Source: Rhodospirillaceae bacterium
Lineage (GTDB): Bacteria > Pseudomonadota > Alphaproteobacteria > Rhodospirillales > Magnetovibrionaceae
Direction: 5' to 3'
Assembly (NCBI GenBank): GCA_029883045.1
Contig: JAOUJU010000013.1
Span: forward strand, 1-14,958
DNA: 14,958 nucleotides
This document shows positions 8,003 to 14,667 of the stretch, piece after piece (the stretch's first letter is position 1; each line of letters begins with the position of its first letter). A model generated the notes under the pieces. The model searched no databases. It was not told the DNA's origin and saw nothing but the letters and a program-made list of their open reading frames with translations. A program made the position numbers and the translations under genes.

Positions 8003-9319
8003 TCAACTATCCAGTTCGAACACTGTGCGTCCGTCTATTACGGTTCGCAAGACCCGGCCCTGAACTGGGCGTTCGTCAAACGGTGTGTTCTTGGCCTTGG
8101 AATGCAGATGGTCGGCGTCTACTTTCCAGCCCTTGTCGACATCAAACAGAACCAAATCAGCAGGTGCGCCTTTTTTCAAGCGACCAGCGTTAAGACCCAA
8201 AAGATCAGCCGGGCCCGAACTTAACATTGAAAGTGCATCGATTAGGTTTATGTGGCCATTGTGGACAAGTTCTAGCGTTATTGCCAGCAAGGTTTCCATA
8301 CCAACACCACCTGTTGCGGCTTGGGCAAAGGGTAGGCGTTTTTCGTCTTCGTGGCGCGGCGTGTGGTCTGATGCAATTGCATCAATGGTGCCATCTTTTA
8401 TTCCTTCGATTACCGCGACCCGGTCGGCTTCGCTGCGCAGTGGCGGGCTTAGCTTGGCGAAGGTGCGATAATCGCCTATGGCCCCTTCGTTGAGCGAGAA
8501 ATAAGGCGGTGCGGTATCGCACGTTACGCTCATGCCATCAATTTTAGCTTGACGAATGGCGTCTATGCTTTCTTTGGTTGATATGTGGGAAAAATGTAAC
8601 CGCCCGCCGGTATCGCGCGCCAAGCGTAGGTCGCGCTCTACTATCAGAACTTCGGCAAGTTTTGGTATAGAAGGAAGGCCAAGCCTAGTTGCGGTTTCGC
8701 CTTCGTTCATGGCACCGCCTTTGGCTAGGCTGGGGTCTTCGGGATGTTCCATTACCATCAGGCCAAAAGTAGATGCATATAAAAGAACTTGGCGCATTGT
8801 TTGCGCGTCGCGTATGGCGGTGTTTGCATCACTAAAGGCAACTGCGCCAAATTCGGCCAGCAGCCCCATCTCTGAAATCTCTATGCCCTCAAGGCCTTTG
8901 GTTATTGCGCCGTAGGGGTACACCTTTACCAACCCTGCCTTACGTGCGGCGCGGGCAACAAATTCAACTACCGAACCATCATCAATAACTGGGTTGGTGT
9001 TAGGCAAACACACGGCCGTTGTTATGCCGCCGGCAACTGCTGCCATACCAGTAGTTGCAAAGTCAGAACCCGACATTGTTATGCGCATATCAACTAGCCC
9101 GGGGGCAAGGCACTTGCCCTTGCAATCAATAACCTTGGCGTCCTCGGGAACGCTATCTGTAAACATTTGTGGACCGAAATCTGAAATTATTTCGCCATCG
9201 GTTAATATTCCGCCAATGGCATCAAGACCAGTTGCCGGGTCAAGCAAGCGCGCGTTCACAAATGCGCTGCGACCAATTTCTTTTTTTGGGTTTTCAGTGG
9301 GGGGGGTTTTTATGTTCAT
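8003..9319 (-). CDS. pyrC: Dihydroorotase-like protein (PyrC, probably catalytically degraded PyrC'/PyrX type)
   Basis: The protein has the class I dihydroorotase/amidohydrolase fold across 438 aa, with GGITTAVCLPNTNP, EHPED (H192), HFSHIST (H245), SDHTPRHEDEKRLPF (D318) and a C-terminal GAPADLVLFD, NTPFD and GRVLRTVIDGR. D164 in AFSDANT matches the metal-bridging Asp of class I enzymes. The defining HxH of PGLIDMHVHLRE is missing: the site reads PGLVDMRITM, with R79 and T81 where the metal-binding histidines should be (9077-9085). From family knowledge, such pyrB-linked copies, like PyrC' of Pseudomonas, are inactive in catalysis and help assemble aspartate carbamoyltransferase; an active dihydroorotase would then be encoded elsewhere. 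That role here is inference. The gene starts 5 bases after the pyrB stop, with GAGGGGG about 10 bases before its ATG, so it is translated together with pyrB. Confidence 0.9.
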   Translation of the reverse strand: MNIKTPPTENPKKEIGRSAFVNARLLDPATGLDAIGGILTDGEIISDFGPQMFTDSVPEDAKVIDCKGKCLAPGLVDMRITMSGSDFATTGMAAVAGGITTAVCLPNTNPVIDDGSVVEFVARAARKAGLVKVYPYGAITKGLEGIEISEMGLLAEFGAVAFSDANTAIRDAQTMRQVLLYASTFGLMVMEHPEDPSLAKGGAMNEGETATRLGLPSIPKLAEVLIVERDLRLARDTGGRLHFSHISTKESIDAIRQAKIDGMSVTCDTAPPYFSLNEGAIGDYRTFAKLSPPLRSEADRVAVIEGIKDGTIDAIASDHTPRHEDEKRLPFAQAATGGVGMETLLAITLELVHNGHINLIDALSMLSSGPADLLGLNAGRLKKGAPADLVLFDVDKGWKVDADHLHSKAKNTPFDERPVQGRVLRTVIDGRTVFELDS

Positions 9320-9324
9320 AATTG

Positions 9325-10287
9325 CTAAGCCCCCTCAAGCGCAAGGTTTGCACACAGAACCTCAAGGCACGCCATTCTGACGGCCACACCCATTTCCACT
9401 TGTTCGCGAATTGCGCTACGGCCAATGTCATCTGCCACATCGGATGCAATTTCTACTCCGCGGTTCATCGGGCCAGGATGCATGATAAGCGCGTCTGGTT
9501 TTGCTTTTTCTAACTTGGCGTAATCTAGCCCGAAAAAGTGAAAGTATTCTCTGATAGAAGGGAAGAAGCTTCCGCTCATTCGTTCGGTTTGCAGACGAAG
9601 CATCATGACGATGTCGCAATCTTTTAGGCCCGCCTGCATATCGTAAAAAACTTCAACGCCCAGACGTTCAATGTTGGCCGGTATAAGGGTTTTAGGGGCA
9701 ATCAATCTGACGCGGGCACCCATGGCGTTAAGCAAGTGAATGTTAGAGCGCGCAACGCGTGAATGTAAGATGTCGCCGCAAATGGCAACCGTAAGACCTT
9801 GTATTTTTCCTTTGCGCCGACGGATTGTAAGGGCGTCTAGTAACGCCTGGGTCGGGTGTTCGTGTCTGCCGTCACCAGCGTTAATGACCGCGCAGTTAAC
9901 TTTTTCTGCCAACAGTTTGACCGCACCGGCATCGTTGTGACGCACCACCAAAACATCCGGGTGCATGGCGTTTAGGGTCATTGCGGTATCAACCACCGTT
10001 TCACCTTTTTTTATGGAACTGGTTGAAACCGACATGTTTATAACATCGGCACCAAGGCGATTTCCTGCCAGTTCAAACGAGGTGCGGGTTCGGGTGCTGT
10101 CTTCGAAAAACAGGTTCATGACCGTGCGCCCCGATAGGATCGCAAGCTTGTTTTCATGGCGACGGTTCAGCTCAACAAAGCTGTCGGCGCGATCAAGGAT
10201 AAGGGATAATGCAACGGGTGAAAGGCCTTCGATGCCAAGTAGATGGCGATGCGGGTAAGCAGAAAAATCAAAAGCTCCGTCGTTCAT
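9325..10287 (-). CDS. pyrB: Aspartate carbamoyltransferase catalytic chain
   Basis: It condenses carbamoyl phosphate with aspartate to N-carbamoylaspartate, the first committed step of pyrimidine synthesis, in the cytoplasm. All active-site motifs are intact: FFEDSTRTRTSFE (carbamoyl-phosphate loop), SSIKKGET (mobile loop Lys), HPTQALLD, GDILHSRVARSN, MLRLQTERM (aspartate-binding Arg) and HPGPMNRGVEI. From the ATG at 10287 the product is 320 aa, a normal length. A longer reading from a TTG at 10311 adds only eight residues without a ribosome site, so I chose the ATG, which gives MNDGAFDFSAYPHRHLLGIEGL near the usual family start. There is no pyrI regulatory chain nearby; the partner is the degraded PyrC just downstream, as in class A enzymes of Pseudomonas type. 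No Shine-Dalgarno precedes the ATG, see the promoter candidate. Confidence 0.97.
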   Translation of the reverse strand: MNDGAFDFSAYPHRHLLGIEGLSPVALSLILDRADSFVELNRRHENKLAILSGRTVMNLFFEDSTRTRTSFELAGNRLGADVINMSVSTSSIKKGETVVDTAMTLNAMHPDVLVVRHNDAGAVKLLAEKVNCAVINAGDGRHEHPTQALLDALTIRRRKGKIQGLTVAICGDILHSRVARSNIHLLNAMGARVRLIAPKTLIPANIERLGVEVFYDMQAGLKDCDIVMMLRLQTERMSGSFFPSIREYFHFFGLDYAKLEKAKPDALIMHPGPMNRGVEIASDVADDIGRSAIREQVEMGVAVRMACLEVLCANLALEGA

Positions 10288-10330
10288 CAGGGCGGACAAT
10301 ACACCAAACAAGGTTTTTTTCGCAAGCCCT
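10288..10330 (-). promoter_or_regulatory. Candidate pyrB promoter giving a leaderless or near-leaderless mRNA
   Basis: On the minus strand, TTGCGA (four of six against TTGACA) is followed after 18 bases by TATTGT at 10301-10296 (four of six against TATAAT). A start about 7 bases further on falls at about 10289, next to the pyrB ATG at 10287. The lack of a Shine-Dalgarno fits such a short leader. The hexamers are weak, so this is a suggestion only. Confidence 0.3.
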
Positions 10331-10355
10331 TACGTTCAAGGCAATAAAACTCCAG

Positions 10356-10388
10356 AAATCAGCATAAAATCAGCGTAAAATCAGCCAG
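10356..10388. repeat. Three-copy 11-base tandem repeat at the end of the AEC gene
   Basis: Units aaatcagcata (10356-10366), aaatcagcgta (10367-10377) and aaatcagccag (10378-10388) follow each other with a period of 11. The first eight bases are identical in all three copies. The last unit overlaps the stop codon of the AEC carrier gene, and the other two lie in the 93-base gap before pyrB. It probably arose by slippage; a binding site at one helical turn spacing is possible but unsupported. Confidence 0.7.
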
Positions 10389-11301
10389 CCAACCACATCC
10401 AAAGCGGCATGGTTACTATGGCGCCGATTGTGGTAGCGGTGATCATGCCCGCCATCAATGGGCCATCACCACCCATTTCACGCGCCAACACGTAAGATGA
10501 CGCCGAACTAGAAAGCGATGCAAACAGCATCATCGCCACAAAGGGTATTCCCTCAACCCCCATTGCGCCTGCAATCAACCAGGTTAATGCCGGAAGCACC
10601 ACAAGCTTAATAGCTGTTGTTTGGATTGAAACCGAGGCGTTTTGTTTAAGCGCATCCATCTTCATTCCGGCGCCAACCGCCAGCAGGGCAACAGGCAAAG
10701 CAGCGCGACCTAAAATATCTAATAATGGTTCAATTACCAGCGGAAGTCCAAGACCCAGCCCGTTCATACCAAAACCGATAATGCAACCAATGATCAGCGG
10801 GTTTTTTGCAACCGCGATAAATGCGCGCTTAGGCGTGCGGACGCCATCATGGGTATCGCCAAATCTGACCATTACGCTAACGGCCAGCAGGTTGGCCAAT
10901 GGTACCACCGCCAAAATGGCAATTGCCATTAGCCCAACGCCAATTTCCCCCCATAAAACAAATGCAACAGCAATTCCAACATAGGTGTTAGGGCGAAAGG
11001 TTCCCTGAAAGAAAGAAGTAAAGGCGCTATCTGTAATTTCAAGCCGTTTGCGCATTGCTAGCGCAATCATGGCAACAATAAAAGTTGCGGAAAAAAGTGA
11101 AAATCCCATCGGCCATACATCGGCCCCACCTAGGTTGGCGCGAACCGCACTGCCAATTACCAGCGAGGGAAAAAATACATAATAGGTAATACGTTCGGCG
11201 GGCGCCCATAAACCATCATCCACTAGCTTATAGCGCTTAATAGCAAAGCCAATGATAATTAGAATAAAAACCGGAAGCAGTGCCTGTATAATGGCGCTCA
11301 T
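10381..11301 (-). CDS. AEC-family (auxin efflux carrier-like) membrane transporter
   Basis: This is a 306-aa, strongly hydrophobic inner-membrane protein with about ten predicted helices: roughly residues 5-22, 36-54, 65-83, 104-118, 122-145, about 168-188, 196-214, 228-250, 254-275 and 280-304. The symmetric two-bundle layout, the ERITYYVFFPSLV helix, RPNTYVGIAVA, NPLIIGCIIGFGMN, AALPVALLAVGAGM and SSSASSYVLAREMGGD are features of the AEC/Mem_trans family in the BART superfamily. Members export or take up organic acids, auxin-like compounds or malonate; the substrate cannot be read from this sequence. The gene starts 13 bases after ruvX and probably shares its transcript. A weak AGG lies 9 bases before the ATG. 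Its place just before pyrB could be coincidental. Confidence 0.88.
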   Translation of the reverse strand: MSAIIQALLPVFILIIIGFAIKRYKLVDDGLWAPAERITYYVFFPSLVIGSAVRANLGGADVWPMGFSLFSATFIVAMIALAMRKRLEITDSAFTSFFQGTFRPNTYVGIAVAFVLWGEIGVGLMAIAILAVVPLANLLAVSVMVRFGDTHDGVRTPKRAFIAVAKNPLIIGCIIGFGMNGLGLGLPLVIEPLLDILGRAALPVALLAVGAGMKMDALKQNASVSIQTTAIKLVVLPALTWLIAGAMGVEGIPFVAMMLFASLSSSASSYVLAREMGGDGPLMAGMITATTIGAIVTMPLWMWLAG

Positions 11302-11314
11302 TTATATTGCCTAT

Positions 11315-11800
11315 TCATTTGTTATTAGTATTTTTTACAAGAACGGTTGAATCAAGCGCGCCTTGTAAAATGTAAGTGGCGGCAAGTTTATCAACCACCT
11401 CGCTTCTGCGTTTACGTGTCATGTCAACATCATCAACTAACATACGTTGAATTGCCGATGTTGAAAGGCGTTCATCCCAGAACGAAATCATTATTTCAAA
11501 TTTTTCCAAAAGGTTGATGGCAAACGTCCGGGCCGACTGGCAGCGCGGGCCTTCGCTGCCGTCCATGCTCACGGGCAGGCCAATGACTATGCCGCCAATA
11601 TCAAATTCATCAATTATTTGTTTTATCCGCATCGCATCGGCGGTAAATTTGGTATGGTTTAATGTCTCAAACGGGCTGGCTATGGTTCTGGATGCATCAG
11701 ATATTGCCAAACCAATGGTTTTGCTGCCAAGGTCAAGCCCCAGCAAGCGCTGATCGTTTTGCAGCGCAGCCTTCATTTTGTCTAGTTCCATTACAGCCAT
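11315..11800 (-). CDS. ruvX: Pre-16S rRNA nuclease / putative Holliday junction resolvase YqgF (RuvX)
   Basis: This RNase H-fold protein of 161 aa is thought to mature the 5' end of 16S rRNA; the older name reflects its resolvase-like fold. Visible motifs are LLGLDLGSKTIGLAIS (first catalytic Asp, D22), IVIGLPVSMDGSEGPR, FWDERLST with the conserved Asp-Glu, and VDKLAATYILQ carrying the last acidic residue. The length is slightly above the usual 140-150 because of a short extra front; Met4 or Met9 are possible later starts. No Shine-Dalgarno precedes the ATG at 11800. It is the first gene of the leftward run and diverges from the SH3b gene, with which it may share a bidirectional promoter. Confidence 0.95.
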   Translation of the reverse strand: MAVMELDKMKAALQNDQRLLGLDLGSKTIGLAISDASRTIASPFETLNHTKFTADAMRIKQIIDEFDIGGIVIGLPVSMDGSEGPRCQSARTFAINLLEKFEIMISFWDERLSTSAIQRMLVDDVDMTRKRRSEVVDKLAATYILQGALDSTVLVKNTNNK

Positions 11801-11843
11801 GGCTAGACTTATAATCTTAATGCCGCTTAACTGAAATAGCGCA
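11801..11843. promoter_or_regulatory. Divergent, probably bidirectional promoter with shared symmetric -10
   Basis: The 43-base gap between two outward-facing genes contains a perfect TATAAT on the plus strand (11810-11815) and TATAAG on the minus strand (11813-11808). Both derive from the palindrome TTATAA at 11809-11814. Rightward, transcription would begin near 11822, giving a leader of about 20 bases for the SH3b gene; leftward, it would begin at about the ruvX ATG. The -35 matches are poor (ttccat at 11786-11791 for the rightward one). Confidence 0.5.
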
Positions 11844-12767
11844 ATGAATATGAATGTAAAAAATATATATATTCCATCTGTATTGCTGGCAGCGGTTTTT
11901 GCTTTTGCCGGGTGGGGTTGGTTTTCCTCAGGCTTAATCTCGGCCTATGCCCAAACAACCAAGGCCGAGCCGGGGCAAAGACCCAATGAAGCCGTAGAAG
12001 GTGAAATCACCACAATCGCGCCACCCAGCGCCGACCCAGAGGCATCACCTGAAATAGTTGAAAAAACAATTTTTTTTATGGATTTTGAAATATTACCCAA
12101 AGGCGGAACCTACGCGGTTAATGCCGATGCAAATATACGCAAAGGGCCGGGAACCGAATTTGGTATTATTGGCAGCGCAAAACAGGGTGATTACCTGCAC
12201 AGAATTGGTCAGCCCGAAGGCAAAGACTGGTTTGTCGTAGCGCTTGAAGATAAACAACCAATTGGTTTTATATATTCCGGCGTGCTTGTTCCGGTGGTTG
12301 ACGGAACCTTGATTGAGGAAACCCGCGGCGTAATAATGCAAAAAAATATTGCCTGTGAATACCGCCTGCGGTTTGAAGGCAAAACCACCGTTGAAGGTGG
12401 TGAATTTGATACATCAGATTATGAAATACGTTTTCGTTGCGCGGGCGAGGGTGGAAGAGTTGTTTTTTATTCCCACATGTTCCTGACCGAAGCCGCAATA
12501 AAAAGTAATTTTCACCAAATATCGATAGATGTTCGCTCAATCGGTGATGGCATGGAAGATTATCTGACCACTAATTTCCTTTACAATCCAACCACTGGCG
12601 AGTTGCGGTTTGATGGTCATTCCATTCCTAAATTTGCCATCCCCCCGATAGATAAAAAAATAACCGTAAACAACCTGCAAGAAGCAATCATCGAGGTCAT
12701 GAAAGTATCGGTTTCAACTTGGACGGCAGATGCGTGGGAAAGCCTTTTTTCTAAAGCCGGTAATTAA
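11844..12767 (+). CDS. Secreted protein with SH3b domain, function unknown
   Basis: The product is 307 aa. Residues 1-36 form a signal peptide: a Lys near the start, a hydrophobic core (about 11-34) and AYA before Q37, so it is exported to the periplasm. A low-complexity Pro/Glu/Ala linker (37-75) follows. Residues about 88-151 are a bacterial SH3 (SH3b/SH3_3) domain with ADANIRKGPGTEFGIIG, GDYLHRIGQPEGKDWFVV and a closing IGFIYSGVLVPV; such domains often bind peptidoglycan or peptides. The C-terminal half (about 155-307) has no family I recognise; it is predicted rich in beta strands and holds the only two cysteines of the mature protein, C171 and C199, which could form a disulfide. Two adjacent ATGs (11844, 11850) are available and neither has a Shine-Dalgarno. 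It precedes gatC by 113 bases and diverges from ruvX. A cell-wall role is only an inference. Confidence 0.85.
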   Translation: MNMNVKNIYIPSVLLAAVFAFAGWGWFSSGLISAYAQTTKAEPGQRPNEAVEGEITTIAPPSADPEASPEIVEKTIFFMDFEILPKGGTYAVNADANIRKGPGTEFGIIGSAKQGDYLHRIGQPEGKDWFVVALEDKQPIGFIYSGVLVPVVDGTLIEETRGVIMQKNIACEYRLRFEGKTTVEGGEFDTSDYEIRFRCAGEGGRVVFYSHMFLTEAAIKSNFHQISIDVRSIGDGMEDYLTTNFLYNPTTGELRFDGHSIPKFAIPPIDKKITVNNLQEAIIEVMKVSVSTWTADAWESLFSKAGN

Positions 12768-12783
12768 GCCTGATATTTCAGGC
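12768..12783 (+). other. Perfect 6-bp hairpin just after the SH3b gene stop
   Basis: GCCTGA (12768-12773), a TATT loop and TCAGGC (12778-12783) form a perfect inverted repeat beginning on the base after the stop codon. No T-tract follows, so it is not a normal intrinsic terminator; it may protect the 3' end of the mRNA or act with Rho. The rest of the gap to 12880 contains no gene. Confidence 0.5.
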
Positions 12784-12809
12784 CCAATATTTAGGCTCTT
12801 CACACGGGC

Positions 12810-12838
12810 TTGCCCCTTTGTCTTGGTGGTGGTACTTT
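12810..12838 (+). promoter_or_regulatory. Weak candidate promoter for gatCAB
   Basis: TTGCCC at 12810-12815 (four of six against TTGACA) and TACTTT at 12833-12838 (three of six against TATAAT) are separated by 17 bases in the gap before gatC. The -10 match is poor; the gene run may instead be read from the promoter ahead of the SH3b gene. Confidence 0.22.
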
Positions 12839-12880
12839 CCGCGCCCAAATAGACCTTAAAACCGAACCGGGTAAAAACAA

Positions 12881-13168
12881 ATGTCAATCGATAGGGAAAC
12901 CGTACAGAAAATAGCCTATCTGGCTAGAATTCGCGTTGATGATGACCAGCTAGATCCTTTGGCGGGTGAAATTTCCGGCATTATTGACTGGATTGAACAG
13001 CTTTCCGAACTAGATACCAATGGGGTTGAACCCATGGCATCCGTTGCCGCCATGACGCTACCTATGCGTAAAGATGCGGTAACCGATGGCAATTGTCGCG
13101 ATGGTGTGCTGAAAAATGCCCCCGATAGCGAAGACGGATTTTTTGCCGTCCCCAAAGTTGTTGAATAA
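12881..13168 (+). CDS. gatC: Asp-tRNA(Asn)/Glu-tRNA(Gln) amidotransferase subunit C
   Basis: GatC is the small belt subunit that wraps around and stabilises GatA and GatB in the complex that amidates misacylated Glu-tRNA(Gln) and Asp-tRNA(Asn). The 95-aa product begins with the family opening SIDRETVQKIAYLARI, continues with an amphipathic helix region (GEISGIIDWIEQLSELDTNGVEP) and ends with DGFFAVPKVVE, matching the usual FxVPKVVE tail. The length is normal. The ATG at 12881 lacks a convincing Shine-Dalgarno (GGG about 9 bases ahead). It is followed 15 bases later by gatA, and the gatCAB order is standard, so the three are surely one operon. Confidence 0.97.
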   Translation: MSIDRETVQKIAYLARIRVDDDQLDPLAGEISGIIDWIEQLSELDTNGVEPMASVAAMTLPMRKDAVTDGNCRDGVLKNAPDSEDGFFAVPKVVE

Positions 13169-13183
13169 GGGCGGGCAAAATAA

Positions 13184-14665
13184 ATGACTAAATTAACATC
13201 CCTTTCCATTGCCGCTGCTCGCGATGGTCTGAAAAAAAAGGAATTTTCCGCAAGCGAGTTAACCGAGGCTCACATTGTGGCCATGGAAGGCGCGCGCGAA
13301 TTAAATGCGTTCATTACCGAAACCCCGGAAATTGCCTTGGAGCGTGCGCGGGAATCTGATGTCCGTCTGGGCAAAGGTTCACCCCTAAGCGCAATGGACG
13401 GCATTCCTATTGCCATAAAAGATTTGTTTGCCACCGAAGGCGTATTAACCACGGCGGCTAGTCACATTCTGGATGGCTTTACGCCTACTTATGAATCGAC
13501 CGTTTCGGCTAACCTGCGTAGTGCGGGTGCGGTAATGTTGGGCAAAACCAATTTAGATGAATTTGCTATGGGTTCGGCTAACATTACATCTTTTTATGGC
13601 AACGTAAAAAACCCGTGGAAAGCAACTGGTGGAAAAAACGTCGGCAAAGACCTTGTCCCCGGTGGATCGTCCGGTGGTTCGGCCGCAGCCGTGGCATCAG
13701 GCATTGCCATGGCCGCAACCGGCACCGATACCGGTGGCTCAATCCGCCAGCCCGCCAGCTTTACCGGCATTGTTGGCCTTAAGCCCACTTACGGGCGTTG
13801 TTCGCGTTGGGGCACGGTTGCCTTTGCTTCATCATTGGACCAAGCAGGCCCAATGACCAAAACGGTACGTGACGCCGCTATTATGTTGCAGGCCATGGCC
13901 GGGCACGACGCCAAGGATTCAACCTCTGCCGATATGGCATTGCCCGATTTCGAAAGCGCCCTTACGGGTGATATTCGCGGTTTAAAAGTTGGCGTGCCAA
14001 GCGAATACCGGATTGACGGCATAGACCCCGAAATAACCGCCATTTGGGACCGGGGAATTGAATGGCTTAAAGATGCAGGCGCCGAAATTATAGAGGTATC
14101 GCTACCAACCACCAAATATGCACTGCCGACATATTATATTGTTGCCCCCGCCGAAGCATCGGCCAACCTTGCGCGTTATGACGGTGTTCGTTTTGGTCTG
14201 CGCGTTCCGGGTGAAAGCCTTGACGATATGTACATGAATACCCGCGGCGCTGGTTTCGGGGCAGAGGTCAAACGGCGCATCCTTATCGGAACTTATGTTT
14301 TATCGGCTGGTTATTACGACGCATATTACATAAAGGCGCAAAAGGTTCGCACCCTTATTTCTGAGGATTTCAAAAAAGCATTTACCAGCGTTGATGTTTT
14401 GTTGACCCCAACCGCACCAAGTGCCGCGTTCGCCATTGGTGAAAAACAAGATGACCCCATTGCCATGTATTTGAACGACGTTTTCACCGTTCCAACATCA
14501 TTAGCAGGCTTGCCCGGTATTTCATTGCCAGCGGGGCTTAATAATGATGGCTTGCCACTTGGCCTGCAACTTATTGGTCGCGCCTTTGATGAAGAAACGC
14601 TATTGCGTGTTGCCGGTGTTTTGGAAACGGCGGCAAACTTTACTCACCAACCGGGGGGTAAATAA
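13184..14665 (+). CDS. gatA: Asp-tRNA(Asn)/Glu-tRNA(Gln) amidotransferase subunit A (glutamine amidase)
   Basis: GatA hydrolyses glutamine and passes ammonia through a channel to GatB. The amidase-signature fold is complete in 493 aa. The catalytic triad is visible: K79 in GIPIAIKDLF, the cis-Ser S162 in PGGSSGGSAAAVASG and the nucleophile S186 in TGTDTGGSIRQPA. KPTYGRCSRWG and SLDQAGPMTKTV follow as in other GatA proteins. The ATG at 13184 lies 15 bases after gatC, with the G-rich stretch AAGGGCGGG about 8-16 bases before it. The stop is two bases before the gatB ATG, which suggests coupled translation. Its presence with gatB and gatC implies that this organism makes Gln-tRNA and/or Asn-tRNA by the indirect route. 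Confidence 0.98.
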   Translation: MTKLTSLSIAAARDGLKKKEFSASELTEAHIVAMEGARELNAFITETPEIALERARESDVRLGKGSPLSAMDGIPIAIKDLFATEGVLTTAASHILDGFTPTYESTVSANLRSAGAVMLGKTNLDEFAMGSANITSFYGNVKNPWKATGGKNVGKDLVPGGSSGGSAAAVASGIAMAATGTDTGGSIRQPASFTGIVGLKPTYGRCSRWGTVAFASSLDQAGPMTKTVRDAAIMLQAMAGHDAKDSTSADMALPDFESALTGDIRGLKVGVPSEYRIDGIDPEITAIWDRGIEWLKDAGAEIIEVSLPTTKYALPTYYIVAPAEASANLARYDGVRFGLRVPGESLDDMYMNTRGAGFGAEVKRRILIGTYVLSAGYYDAYYIKAQKVRTLISEDFKKAFTSVDVLLTPTAPSAAFAIGEKQDDPIAMYLNDVFTVPTSLAGLPGISLPAGLNNDGLPLGLQLIGRAFDEETLLRVAGVLETAANFTHQPGGK

Positions 14666-14667
14666 TT

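Noticed and set aside
12741..12757. Run of six T near the end of the SH3b gene as a terminator
   Set aside because: It is inside the coding frame (Phe codons) and has no GC-rich stem before it.
12805..12815. GGGC-TT-GCCC inverted repeat before gatC
   Set aside because: The two-base loop cannot form a normal hairpin, and it overlaps the candidate -35 element.
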